A DNA stretch of 64,000 bases from Stutzerimonas kunmingensis (GTDB lineage Bacteria > Pseudomonadota > Gammaproteobacteria > Pseudomonadales > Pseudomonadaceae). The DNA lies in NCBI RefSeq assembly GCF_002929225.1, contig NZ_PISM01000018.1, positions 434,001-498,000 of the forward strand, given 5' to 3'. Under the pieces are notes generated by a model that saw only the letters and a list, made by a program, of their open reading frames with translations, searched no databases and had not been told where the DNA came from. Made by a program: the position numbers and the translations under genes. Below, piece after piece: positions 18,214 through 27,502 of the stretch (positions are counted from its first letter, which is position 1; every line of letters begins with the position of its first letter).

Positions 18214-19464
18214 TTACTGGCGAGTGAACTCCGGATAGGCTTCCAGACCGCACTCGACGACGTCCACGCCCTCGTATTCCTCTTCCTCGCTGACACGCAG
18301 GCCCATCACCGCCTTGATGATGCCCCAGACGATCAGGCTGGCGATGAACACCCAGAGGAAGATCGACACCAGACCCAGCAGCTGGGCACCGAAGGTGGCA
18401 TCGGCGTTGGTCAGCGGCACGGCCAGCAGGCCCCACATGCCGGCAACACCGTGCACGGAGATGGCACCGACCGGGTCATCGAGCTTGAGCTTGTCCAGGC
18501 CAAGGATGCTGAACACCACCAGCACACCACCCACGCCGCCGATCAGGGTCGCCTGCAGAGCGCTCGGGGTCAGCGGTTCGGCAGTGATCGCCACCAGGCC
18601 GGCCAGCGCGCCGTTGAGCACCATGGTCAGGTCGGACTTGCCGAACAGCAGACGCGCGGTGATCAGCGCGGCGATCAGGCCGCCTGCAGCGCCCATGTTG
18701 GTGTTGACGAAGACCTGAGCGACGGCATTGGCGTCTTCGATGGTGCTCATCTTCAGCTGCGAGCCACCGTTGAAGCCGAACCAGCCCATCCACAGGATGA
18801 AGGCACCGAGGGTCGCCAGCGGCATGTTGGCACCGGGGATGGCGTTGATCTGACCGTTCGCACCGTACTTGCCCTTACGCGGACCGAGCAGCAGCACACC
18901 CGCCAGAGCAGCCGCCGCACCGGCCATGTGTACGATGCCCGAGCCGGCGAAGTCGAGGAAACCCGCCGCATCGAGGAAACCACCGCCCCACTTCCAGAAG
19001 CCCTGAACCGGGTAGATGAAGCCGGTCATCACCACGGCGAAGGCGATGAACGCCCACAGCTTCATGCGTTCGGCCACCGCACCGGAAACCACCGACATGC
19101 AGGTCGCGGCGAACACGATCTGGAAGAAGAAGTCGGCACGCGCGGAGTAGTAAGGCGCGTCCTCACCACCGGCGGCGACCACGTCGACGGCGTTCTCGTC
19201 TCCGATCAGGAAGCCCAGGCTCGGCAGGATGCCGCCGTCCGGGCTTGAATACATGATGTAGTAGCCGACCAGCAGATACATGATCGACGCCAGCGCGTAG
19301 AGCACGATGTTCTTGGTGAGGATCTCGGCGGTGTTCTTCGCCCGGACCAGACCGGCTTCGAGCATGGCGAAACCTGCCGCCATCCACATCACCAGCGCTC
19401 CGCAGATCACGAAGTAGAAGGTATCGAGTCCGTACTGGACGGGTATCAATGCAGTGCTATCCAT
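18214..19464 (-). CDS. amtB: Ammonium transporter AmtB2
   Basis: 416 aa, eleven predicted membrane helices, without the long cleavable signal peptide seen in the neighbouring paralogue. Amt motifs present: ALVMWMAAGFAMLEAGLVRAKN, the first pore histidine in IVHMAGAAAALAGV, WMGWFGFNGGSQL, the twin histidine segment VHGVAGMWG, and a cytosolic tail ending LEAYPEFTRQ. It carries NH4+/NH3 across the inner membrane. P. stutzeri A1501 is known to carry two amtB genes after glnK, as here. It lies 123 nt downstream of amtB1 and is followed by a strong terminator. Confidence 0.95.
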   Translation of the reverse strand: MDSTALIPVQYGLDTFYFVICGALVMWMAAGFAMLEAGLVRAKNTAEILTKNIVLYALASIMYLLVGYYIMYSSPDGGILPSLGFLIGDENAVDVVAAGGEDAPYYSARADFFFQIVFAATCMSVVSGAVAERMKLWAFIAFAVVMTGFIYPVQGFWKWGGGFLDAAGFLDFAGSGIVHMAGAAAALAGVLLLGPRKGKYGANGQINAIPGANMPLATLGAFILWMGWFGFNGGSQLKMSTIEDANAVAQVFVNTNMGAAGGLIAALITARLLFGKSDLTMVLNGALAGLVAITAEPLTPSALQATLIGGVGGVLVVFSILGLDKLKLDDPVGAISVHGVAGMWGLLAVPLTNADATFGAQLLGLVSIFLWVFIASLIVWGIIKAVMGLRVSEEEEYEGVDVVECGLEAYPEFTRQ

Positions 19465-19587
19465 GTTTCACCTCTTGCTGTCGCGCTTTGTGCGCTGTTC
19501 GGTCCACAGGCCATCGCATGCCGCGTCGATGGCCGGTGCCGCTTTTCGGATTGGCCCCGGGGTTGGCTCCGGGGTGCCCTGAATGGA

Positions 19588-20904
19588 TTACAGGTTGTAG
19601 CCACGCTCGTTATGCAGGCTGAGGTCGAGGCCGATGGTCTCCTGCTCCTCGTTCACCCGCAGGCCCATCACCAGATCGATCGCCTTGAGGATCAGGTAGG
19701 TGACGATGCCGGTGTACACCACGGTGAACAGCACGCCCTTGAACTGAATCCACAGCTGCAGGCCGATGTTCTCCACTTCGCCGAAGCCACCCAGCATAGG
19801 TGCCGCGAAGATGCCGGTGAGCAACGCACCGACGATGCCGCCGATGCCGTGCACACCGAAGGCGTCCAGCGAATCGTCGTAGCCGAGCTTGCGTTTCAGG
19901 CTGGTGGCGCAGAAGAAGCAGACCACTCCGGATACCAGGCCGATGACCAGAGCGCCCATCGGGCCGACGGTACCGGCAGCCGGTGTGATGGCGACCAGAC
20001 CGGCAACCACGCCGGAGGCGATGCCCAGCGCGCTGGGTTTGCCGTGGCCGATCCACTCGGCGAACATCCAGCCCAGCGCCGCAGCGGCAGTTGCGATCTG
20101 CGTGACCAGCATGGCCATGCCGGCCGTACCGTTGGCGGCGATGGCCGAGCCCGCATTGAAGCCGAACCAGCCGACCCAGAGCATTGCGGCACCGACCAGG
20201 GTCAGGCCCAGGTTGTGCGGCGCCATCGGCGTGGTCGGATAGCCCTTGCGCTTGCCCAGCACCAGGCAGGCCACCAGGCCGGCGATACCGGCGTTGATGT
20301 GCACCACGGTGCCGCCAGCGAAATCGAGCACGCCCCAATCCCACATCAGGCCGCCGTCGCCGCCCCAGACCATGTGCGCGATCGGCGCGTAGACCAGGGT
20401 GAACCAGACGCCCATGAACACCAGCATCGCGGAGAACTTCATGCGTTCGGCGAAGGCGCCGACGATGAGCGCCGGGGTGATGATGGCGAAGGTCATCTGG
20501 AAGGTGATGAAGACGCTTTCAGGGAAGGCGCCGACCAGGCTGTCGGGCGTCAGACCGCTGAGGAAGGCACGGTCCAGGCCACCGACGAAGGAATTGAAGT
20601 TGGTGACCCCAGCTTCCATACCGGTGGTGTCGAACGCGAGGCTGTAGCCGTAGACCATCCAGAGGATGCTCATCAGGCCGGTGACCGCAAAGCACTGCAT
20701 CATCACCGAGAGAATGTTCTTCGAGCGGACCATGCCGCCGTAGAACAGCGCCAGCCCAGGGATGGTCATGAACAGCACCAGCGCAGTGGCCGTCAGCATC
20801 CATGCCGTGTCGCCTGAATCCAGCGTTGCCTCCTGCGCCAGGGCCAGGCCTGGACTTATCAGAGACAAAAGGGCTCCTAGCCCTGCGAATTTTCGCAGAG
20901 TCAT
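19588..20904 (-). CDS. amtB: Ammonium transporter AmtB1
   Basis: 438 aa with an N-terminal signal peptide (MTLRKFAGLGALLSLISPGLALA, cleavage after ALA likely). Then comes the Amt fold: DTAWMLTATALVLFMTIPGLALFYGGMVRSKN, pore histidines in VVHINAGIAGLVACL and FGVHGIGGIVGALLTG, and WVGWFGFNAGSA. The cytosolic C-terminal region (RVNEEQETIGLDLS) is the usual GlnK-contact tail. It begins 38 nt after the glnK stop. It belongs to the same nitrogen-controlled unit, where GlnK binds and closes the channel when nitrogen is ample. Confidence 0.97.
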   Translation of the reverse strand: MTLRKFAGLGALLSLISPGLALAQEATLDSGDTAWMLTATALVLFMTIPGLALFYGGMVRSKNILSVMMQCFAVTGLMSILWMVYGYSLAFDTTGMEAGVTNFNSFVGGLDRAFLSGLTPDSLVGAFPESVFITFQMTFAIITPALIVGAFAERMKFSAMLVFMGVWFTLVYAPIAHMVWGGDGGLMWDWGVLDFAGGTVVHINAGIAGLVACLVLGKRKGYPTTPMAPHNLGLTLVGAAMLWVGWFGFNAGSAIAANGTAGMAMLVTQIATAAAALGWMFAEWIGHGKPSALGIASGVVAGLVAITPAAGTVGPMGALVIGLVSGVVCFFCATSLKRKLGYDDSLDAFGVHGIGGIVGALLTGIFAAPMLGGFGEVENIGLQLWIQFKGVLFTVVYTGIVTYLILKAIDLVMGLRVNEEQETIGLDLSLHNERGYNL

Positions 20905-20942
20905 GGTTTTACTCCTGGGGCGTGGGGGTTCGGAGGTGCTGC

Positions 20943-21425
<483 letters not shown>

Positions 21426-21470
21426 TCACCGATGCACCGCAACCCGTTGGTGCATGCGTCGCTGGGGACA

Positions 21471-21487
21471 AAGCAGAATCAGTGCCA
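21471..21487 (-). promoter_or_regulatory. Sigma-54 promoter of glnK-amtB1-amtB2
   Basis: Minus-strand sequence TGGCAC-TGATT-CTGCTT matches the -24/-12 pattern TGGCAC-N5-TTGCW with one mismatch and exact spacing. Transcription would begin near 21459, leaving about 180 nt of leader before glnK. The leader contains a 22-bp dyad (21433-21454, TGCACC-N10-GGTGCA). The whole gene-free stretch 21282-21679 is the divergent regulatory region of glnK and ubiK. Confidence 0.75.
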
Positions 21488-21562
21488 GCTTTACGCAATG
21501 CCCGTTTTTACGGGGTGCGCACGGATGGAATGGATGCCCGACGGACGGTAGCGGCCAGAACA

Positions 21563-21579
21563 CGCACAATATTGGTGCG
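21563..21579 (-). promoter_or_regulatory. NtrC enhancer-like dyad
   Basis: CGCACCAATATTGTGCG on the minus strand is a near-perfect dyad. It differs at few positions from the NtrC consensus TGCACCA-N3-TGGTGCA. Its centre lies about 110 nt upstream of the predicted sigma-54 start site, the usual distance for an NtrC enhancer. A second pair of half-sites (TGGTGC/GCACCA, 21573-21590) overlaps it in the outward orientation. Confidence 0.65.
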
Positions 21580-21679
21580 AGCATGCACCAGCAGCTGCTC
21601 ATTTTTTGTGCACGCCACCTGAGAAAGACCGGAAAAAGCCCGTGCTACACTGCGCCCCGTTCAACGACAGGTGTTTTCA

Positions 21680-21940
21680 ATGTTGCCGCCAAAAGCTTTC
21701 CTAGATGCCATCGGCTCCCAGGCCTCGCGCCTGTTCAACGGCGAGACGCCGCTGCCGCGTGGCGAGTTCGAAGCCCAGGTCAAGGGTGTGGTCCAGGGCG
21801 CACTGAACAAGCTCGACGTGGTCAGCCGCGACGAATTCGACAGCCAGATGGTGGTGCTAGCCCGCACCCGCGCGCGCCTGGAGGCGCTCGAAGCCAAGGT
21901 TGCCGAACTGGAAGAAAAGCTCACGCCGCCCGCGTCCTGA
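21680..21940 (+). CDS. ubiK: UbiK accessory factor (YqiC/BMFP family)
   Basis: 86 aa. The N-terminal amphipathic part (LPPKAFLDAIGSQASRLF) leads to a C-terminal coiled coil (DEFDSQMVVLARTRARLEALEAKVAELEEKL) that trimerises in this family. UbiK assists ubiquinone synthesis under aerobic conditions by interacting with UbiJ. The start is the ATG at 21680, with AGG 9 nt upstream; a GTG three codons earlier is possible. It diverges from glnK, as in other pseudomonads, and precedes yifB by 37 nt. Confidence 0.92.
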   Translation: MLPPKAFLDAIGSQASRLFNGETPLPRGEFEAQVKGVVQGALNKLDVVSRDEFDSQMVVLARTRARLEALEAKVAELEEKLTPPAS

Positions 21941-21977
21941 CAGACCGGGCCGGCGACACGATCAAAGGAGTGATCGG

Positions 21978-23474
21978 ATGTCCCTGGCCATAGTTCATAG
22001 CCGCGCGCAGATTGGCGTCGAAGCGCCGTCAGTGACCGTCGAAGCACATCTGGCCAACGGCCTGCCGGCACTGACCCTGGTCGGCCTGCCGGAAACCGCG
22101 GTCAAGGAAAGCAAGGATCGCGTGCGCAGCGCCATTCTCACCTCCGGCTTCGATTTTCCCGCTCGACGCATCACCCTCAACCTCGCCCCCGCCGACCTGC
22201 CAAAGGACGGCGGCCGCTTCGACCTGTCCATTGCCCTGGGCATCCTCGCCGCCAGCGGTCAGCTGCCGGCCGAGCGGCTCGACAACCTGGAATGCCTCGG
22301 CGAACTGGCACTGTCCGGCGCCTTGCGCCCGGTCCAGGGAGTCCTGCCGGCTGCCCTCGCCGCTCGAGCGGCAGGGCGCGCGCTGCTGGTGCCACGGGCC
22401 AACGCCGAGGAAGCCAGCCTGGCCTCGGGGCTCACCGTCTATGCCGCCGAGCACTTGCTCGAGGTCGCTGCGCACTTCAACGGCATCACGCCGCTCGAAC
22501 CCTATGTGGCCCAGGGCCTGCTACGACAGATTCAGCCTTACCCCGACCTGGCCGACGTGCAAGGTCAGCAGGCGGCCAAGCGCGGGCTACTGATCGCCGC
22601 GGCTGGCGCGCACAACCTGCTGTTTTCCGGCCCGCCAGGCACCGGCAAGACGCTGCTGGCCAGCCGCCTGCCCGGTCTCTTGCCGCCGCTGGACGAACAG
22701 GAGGCGCTGGAAGTGGCCGCCATCCATTCGGTGGCCAGCCACAGCCCTCTCGAGCATTGGCCGCAACGGCCCTTTCGGCAGCCCCATCACAGTGCATCCG
22801 GCCCGGCGCTGGTCGGTGGCGGCAGTCGTCCGCAGCCGGGGGAGATCACCCTGGCGCATCAGGGCGTGCTGTTTCTCGACGAGCTGCCGGAATTCGACCG
22901 CAAGGTGCTCGAGGTCTTGCGTGAGCCACTGGAGTCGGGGCGTATCGTCATCGCTCGGGCCCGCGACAAGGTGCGTTTTCCGGCGCGTTTCCAGCTGGTG
23001 GCGGCGATGAATCCCTGCCCCTGTGGCTACCTCGGTGATCCCAACGGGCGCTGCCGCTGCACGCCGGACCAGATCCAGCGCTATCGCAACAAGCTCTCCG
23101 GCCCGCTGCTCGACCGCATCGACCTGCATTTGACCGTGGCGCGCGAGGCGACGGCCCTCAACGCGCCGCTGCAGACGGGCCAGAGCAGTGCCGTGCTCGC
23201 CGCCCAGGTAGCCCAGGCGCGGCAGCTGCAACTCGCCCGTCAGGGCTGCGCCAACGCCTTTCTCGACCTCGCCGGATTGCGCAGCCATTGCCAGCTCGGC
23301 ACCGAGGATCAGGCCTGGCTGGAGCGCGCCTGCGAACGCCTGGCGCTGTCGCTGCGCGCCGCGCACCGCCTGCTCAAGGTGGCGCGCACCCTCGCCGATC
23401 TGGAACAGGCCGAGCGAATCAGCCGCCAGCACCTCGCCGAAGCCCTGCAGTACCGGCCCGGCAGTCAAGGCTGA
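21978..23474 (+). CDS. YifB/ComM-family Mg-chelatase-like AAA+ ATPase
   Basis: 498 aa. The N-terminal ChlI/Lon-like domain (1-125) starts MSLAIVHSRAQIGVEAPSVTVE and contains GLPALTLVGLPETAVKESKDRV. The AAA+ module has Walker A FSGPPGTGKTLL, Walker B GVLFLDELPEF, then RFQLVAAMNPCPCGYLGD. The C-terminal Mg-chelatase domain follows. ComM homologues act as branch-migration helicases during natural transformation, which fits P. stutzeri, a naturally transformable species. An AAAGGAG ribosome-binding site precedes the ATG at 21978. Confidence 0.95.
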   Translation: MSLAIVHSRAQIGVEAPSVTVEAHLANGLPALTLVGLPETAVKESKDRVRSAILTSGFDFPARRITLNLAPADLPKDGGRFDLSIALGILAASGQLPAERLDNLECLGELALSGALRPVQGVLPAALAARAAGRALLVPRANAEEASLASGLTVYAAEHLLEVAAHFNGITPLEPYVAQGLLRQIQPYPDLADVQGQQAAKRGLLIAAAGAHNLLFSGPPGTGKTLLASRLPGLLPPLDEQEALEVAAIHSVASHSPLEHWPQRPFRQPHHSASGPALVGGGSRPQPGEITLAHQGVLFLDELPEFDRKVLEVLREPLESGRIVIARARDKVRFPARFQLVAAMNPCPCGYLGDPNGRCRCTPDQIQRYRNKLSGPLLDRIDLHLTVAREATALNAPLQTGQSSAVLAAQVAQARQLQLARQGCANAFLDLAGLRSHCQLGTEDQAWLERACERLALSLRAAHRLLKVARTLADLEQAERISRQHLAEALQYRPGSQG

Positions 23475-23605
23475 GCCTGCTCTAGCACGGGCTTCGGGTC
23501 GCATCGATCAGCGGCGGACAACGGGCATCCTTTGCGGTCTGTGTTAAGTTGGATGGCTTTCGCCACAGGCGGCCACTCCCCAGAAACAACCCGAAGGAGC
23601 GCAGC

Positions 23606-25579
23606 ATGGAGGCAAAACAGCCCTCGTCGTCCCACCTCAACGCCCCGGTCTTCTACGGCTCGGCGGTCATAATCCTGGCGCTGGTGATCTACAGCGTCGC
23701 TTTCCAGAGCCATGCGCAAACGCTGTTTGGCGATACCCAGGCCTGGATCATCGCCAACGTCAGCTGGCTCTACATCCTCGCCGTAGCACTCATCCTGCTC
23801 ATGGTGGTGCTGCTGGCGTTCAGTCGTTACGGCGACATCAAGCTCGGGCCGGATCACAGCGAACCGGATTACAGCGCCCTGACCTGGTTCGCCATGCTGT
23901 TCTCCGCCGGCATGGGCATCGGCCTGATGTTCTTCGGCGTCGCCGAGCCGGTGATGCACTTCCTCTCACCGCCGGTGGGCGAAGGCGGCACCAGCGCGGC
24001 CGCCTATGAGGCGATGAAGATCACCTTCTTCCACTGGGGCCTGCATGCCTGGGCGATCTACGCCATCGTGGCGATGATCCTGGCCTACTTCGCCTACCGC
24101 CACGGCCTGCCGCTCACCCTGCGTTCGGCGCTCTACCCGCTGATCGGCGAGCGCATCTATGGGCCGATCGGGCATGCCGTGGACATCTTCGCCATCATCG
24201 GCACGGTGCTCGGGGTCGCCACCTCACTGGGCCTCGGCGTCACCCAGATCAACACCGGGCTGAATCACCTGTACGGCCTGCCGGTATCCGTGCCGGTGCA
24301 GATCGGCCTGATCATCGCCACCACGCTGCTGGCGACGATTTCGGTAGTCACCGGCCTGGACAAGGGCGTGCGCCGGCTGTCGGAGCTGAACCTGACGCTA
24401 GCGGCGCTGCTGTTGCTGATGGTGCTGATCGCGGGGCCGACGGTGTTCATCCTGCAGACTTTCGTGCAGAACACCGGCAGCTACCTGTCGGACATCGTCA
24501 ACAAGACCTTCAACCTCTATGCCTACGAGCCGAACGACTGGATCGGCGGCTGGACGCTGTTCTACTGGGGCTGGTGGCTGGCCTGGTCGCCCTTCGTCGG
24601 CCTGTTCATCGCGCGCATCTCGCGCGGCCGGACGATTCGCGAGTTCGTCACCGGCGTGCTGCTGGTGCCGACCGCATTCACCCTGTTGTGGATGACCGTG
24701 TTCGGCGACACCGCGATCCACATGATCCTCTGGGAACACGTCTCCAGCCTTGGTGAAGCCATCGAGCAGGACAGTTCGCTGGCCCTGTTCGCCTTCCTCG
24801 AGCACTTCCCCTTCTCGGGCTTCATCTCGCTGATCGCCATCATCATGGTGGTGGTGTTCTTCGTCACCTCGGCGGACTCCGGCGCGTTGGTGGTGGACAT
24901 GCTCGCCTCCGGCGGCCAGCAAGGCACTCCGGTCTGGCAACGCATCTTCTGGGCCGCATCCATGGGTGGGGTGGCCATCGCGCTGCTGCTCGCCGATGGC
25001 CTGACCGCGCTGCAGACGGCGACCATCGCCAGCGCCCTGCCCTTCACCATCGCGCTGCTGTGTTCGATGTGGGGTCTGCTCAAGGCGCTGCGCCTGGATG
25101 CCACGAAGCAGGGGCTGCGCTACCAGGCCCTGAGCACCTCGCCCAGCGCACCGCGCAGTGCCGGTGGCTGGCAACGTCGCCTGCGTACGCTGATGCTGTT
25201 CCCGCGACGCGCCCATGTGGTGCGCTTCATCACCGAAGTGGTGCGTCCGGCCTACGAGGACATCGCCGAGGAAATGCGCAAGCAGGGCTATGCGGTGGAC
25301 ATCAGCGAAGGTGATGATCGTCGCTTGCGCTTCGAGATCACCCACGAAGGCGAGCCAGACTTCATCTACGAAGTGCGCCCGCGGGCCTACGCCATGCCGA
25401 GCTTCGTCGCCACCAGCGAGGACGACGAGCGCGAGGAGCGCAAGTACTTCCGCGCCGAGGTGCATCTCAAGGAAGGCGGCCAGGATTATGACGTGATGGG
25501 CTGGAGCCGCGAGGATGTCATCAGTGACATCCTCGGCCAGTACGAGAAGCACATGCACTTCCTGCACATGGTTCGCTGA
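23606..25579 (+). CDS. betT: BCCT-family choline/betaine transporter
   Basis: 657 aa. Twelve predicted membrane helices fill about residues 15-515, with the BCCT signature WTLFYWGWWLAWSPFVGLFIARISRGRTIREF and the glycine-rich MGIGLMFFGVAEP helix. A soluble C-terminal tail of about 140 residues follows, as in BetT-type choline carriers, where it mediates osmotic activation. The substrate is probably choline or a related quaternary ammonium compound used as osmoprotectant. The ATG at 23606 has an AAGGAG site. In P. aeruginosa the betT2 gene occupies the same place. Confidence 0.92.
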   Translation: MEAKQPSSSHLNAPVFYGSAVIILALVIYSVAFQSHAQTLFGDTQAWIIANVSWLYILAVALILLMVVLLAFSRYGDIKLGPDHSEPDYSALTWFAMLFSAGMGIGLMFFGVAEPVMHFLSPPVGEGGTSAAAYEAMKITFFHWGLHAWAIYAIVAMILAYFAYRHGLPLTLRSALYPLIGERIYGPIGHAVDIFAIIGTVLGVATSLGLGVTQINTGLNHLYGLPVSVPVQIGLIIATTLLATISVVTGLDKGVRRLSELNLTLAALLLLMVLIAGPTVFILQTFVQNTGSYLSDIVNKTFNLYAYEPNDWIGGWTLFYWGWWLAWSPFVGLFIARISRGRTIREFVTGVLLVPTAFTLLWMTVFGDTAIHMILWEHVSSLGEAIEQDSSLALFAFLEHFPFSGFISLIAIIMVVVFFVTSADSGALVVDMLASGGQQGTPVWQRIFWAASMGGVAIALLLADGLTALQTATIASALPFTIALLCSMWGLLKALRLDATKQGLRYQALSTSPSAPRSAGGWQRRLRTLMLFPRRAHVVRFITEVVRPAYEDIAEEMRKQGYAVDISEGDDRRLRFEITHEGEPDFIYEVRPRAYAMPSFVATSEDDEREERKYFRAEVHLKEGGQDYDVMGWSREDVISDILGQYEKHMHFLHMVR

Positions 25580-25588
25580 AGCCGAGCT

Positions 25589-25612
25589 GCGTCCTGGCGC
25601 CGGCCAGGACGC
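25589..25612. terminator. Hairpin between convergent betT and GGDEF-EAL gene
   Basis: Perfect 10-bp stem GCGTCCTGGC, loop GCCG, GCCAGGACGC, fitting the 39-nt gap between the two stop codons. No U-tract on either side, so it may act as a barrier or processing hairpin rather than an intrinsic terminator. Confidence 0.5.
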
Positions 25613-25618
25613 GGTCGA

Positions 25619-27256
25619 TCAGTGTGCCAGGCCGGCTGCCAGTCGCTCGGCGCTCATGAAATGCAGCAGCTCGGCCAGCGGCAACGGCTGGCTGACCAGA
25701 TAGCCCTGCACCTGCTGCGCGCCGAACTGGCGCAGCAGCTCGAGCTGCTCGGTGGTCTCGACACCCTCGGCCACCACATCCAGATCGAGGTTGTGCGCCA
25801 GGCCGACCATCGCCTGCACCAGCTGCGACTTCTCGGGCCGCACGACCATGCCGGCGACAAAGCTCTTGTCGATCTTCAGCAGGGTGATCGGCAGGCTGGA
25901 CAGGTGCACGAACGACGAGAAGCCGGTGCCGAAATCGTCCAGCGAAAAGCGCACGCCGAGCTCGCCCAGCGCATGCATGGCGCTCTGCACCTGCTCGCTG
26001 CGGCGCATCACTGCGGTTTCGGTGAGTTCGAATTCCAGCCAGTGCGGGTCGATGCCGCGCTCGTCGATCAGCCGGTTGAGCGTCGGCAGCAACTGACTGT
26101 CCTGAAACTGGCGGAACGACAGGTTGATCGCCATGTGCAGTGAATCCGCGCCGCCCTCATGCAGGCTTTGCAGATCGCGCAGCGCGCGGGCGATCACCCA
26201 GTAGCCGAGCGGCACGATCAGGCCGCTCTCCTCAGCCATGGGAATGAAGGCATCCGGCCCCAGCAGCCCTCTTTCCGGGTGCAGCCAGCGCACCAGTGCC
26301 TCCAGTCCGACGATGCGCCCGCTTTCCAGGCACAGCCTCGGCTGGTAGTGCAGCTCCAGCTCACCGCGACGCAACGCACGGCGCAGCTCGCCTTCCTGAT
26401 CGGCGAGGCTGCGCGCGCTGCGGCTGACCTGTTCATCGTAGAAACACCAGGTGCAACCCTGGGCCGCCTTGGCCTGGCGCATGGCGATCTGCGCGTGCCA
26501 GAGCAGCGGATCGGCGTCGATCCCCTCGCTGGCACGCGCCAGTCCGACGCTGCAGCCCAGCATCAGGCTCTCGCCCTCCACCCAGTAAGGCTCCGCCAGT
26601 GCTTCGACGATGCGATCGGCGACCGCCACAGCGCGCTCCGGATCGTTGCGGGTATCGAGCAGCAGGGCGAACTCGTCGCCGCCCAGCCGCGCCAGCATGT
26701 CGCCGACCTCCAGCTGCGCCTTGAGCCGCGCCACCACCTGCAGGATCAGGTGATCCCCGGCCTGGTGGCCGAGGGCATCGTTGACGTGGCGGAAGTTGTC
26801 GAGATCGAGATAGCCAAGCACCAGGTCCTGTTCCTGATGCTCGGCCAGGGCATCGAACAGCAGCGCCTGGAAGCCCTGGCGGTTGACGATGCCGGTATGC
26901 GGGTCCTGCTCGGCCAGCCTTTGCAAGGTTCCCTGCAGGTTGCAGCGCTCGCGCACGTAGCGCAGGCAGCGGCGCAACACCTCGGCACTGAGCTGGTCGC
27001 CCACCAGCCAGTCGACCGCGCCTTCCGGCATCTGCGTCGGTTCGTCGTCGAGCAGCAGGATCAGCGGCCAGGGGAAGCGTTCGGCGAGCGCCTGGCATTC
27101 CGGTGTCGCCAGCAGCAGGCAGGGCGTTTCCAGATACGCACTGGCCGTGTCCCAATCCGCCGCAATGATCAGCCGTTCCTTGCTGTGCGAGCCCTGCAGG
27201 CAGGCGCGCAGCCGCTCGGCCCATTCGGGTCGATCAGCCAACAGCAACAGCGGCAT
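25619..27256 (-). CDS. GGDEF-EAL c-di-GMP protein with REC-like N-terminus
   Basis: 545 aa from the ATG at 27256 (MPLLLLADRPEWAERLRACL); the frame extends to a TTG at 27400 (593 aa). The N-terminal 120 residues resemble a degenerate receiver domain. A GGDEF domain has an intact RLGGDEFALLL. The EAL domain (about 290-540) has intact EALVRW, NLSFRQF, ELTETAV, DDFGTGFSSF, KIDKSFV, EGVET and QGYLVSQPLP. It could be a phosphodiesterase, a cyclase or both. The position between betT and rep matches P. aeruginosa PA5295 (ProE), which is known as an active phosphodiesterase. Confidence 0.93.
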   Translation of the reverse strand: MPLLLLADRPEWAERLRACLQGSHSKERLIIAADWDTASAYLETPCLLLATPECQALAERFPWPLILLLDDEPTQMPEGAVDWLVGDQLSAEVLRRCLRYVRERCNLQGTLQRLAEQDPHTGIVNRQGFQALLFDALAEHQEQDLVLGYLDLDNFRHVNDALGHQAGDHLILQVVARLKAQLEVGDMLARLGGDEFALLLDTRNDPERAVAVADRIVEALAEPYWVEGESLMLGCSVGLARASEGIDADPLLWHAQIAMRQAKAAQGCTWCFYDEQVSRSARSLADQEGELRRALRRGELELHYQPRLCLESGRIVGLEALVRWLHPERGLLGPDAFIPMAEESGLIVPLGYWVIARALRDLQSLHEGGADSLHMAINLSFRQFQDSQLLPTLNRLIDERGIDPHWLEFELTETAVMRRSEQVQSAMHALGELGVRFSLDDFGTGFSSFVHLSSLPITLLKIDKSFVAGMVVRPEKSQLVQAMVGLAHNLDLDVVAEGVETTEQLELLRQFGAQQVQGYLVSQPLPLAELLHFMSAERLAAGLAH

Positions 27257-27502
27257 GGATTGAGCGGGCGCTGGCAAGCGGCCTCCGGACTCGGTGATTT
27301 GCAAGACGGGCGCTACACGCCCGATTTCCCGCACAGCCCTATGCAAACGCCCTGCCTCCTGCAGCGCGCACAAGACTAATCCATTATTTCGATCAGCCAA
27401 GCCCCAACTGCGACGATCGGTGATTTATTGAACCTGCAACGGGCCAGCATCGGCGCGGCAGCCTGTTAAACTCCCGCCCCCGCTTCGAATGACCTGAACA
27501 CC

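Noticed and set aside
19612..20817. Long plus-strand frame opposite amtB1
   Set aside because: Antisense shadow: full of His, Gln, Asp and Gly, no family resemblance, no ribosome-binding site.
21433..21454. TGCACC-N10-GGTGCA dyad in the glnK leader as a second NtrC site
   Set aside because: The spacing between half-sites is 5 nt longer than the NtrC consensus and it lies downstream of the predicted promoter; kept only as an unexplained dyad.
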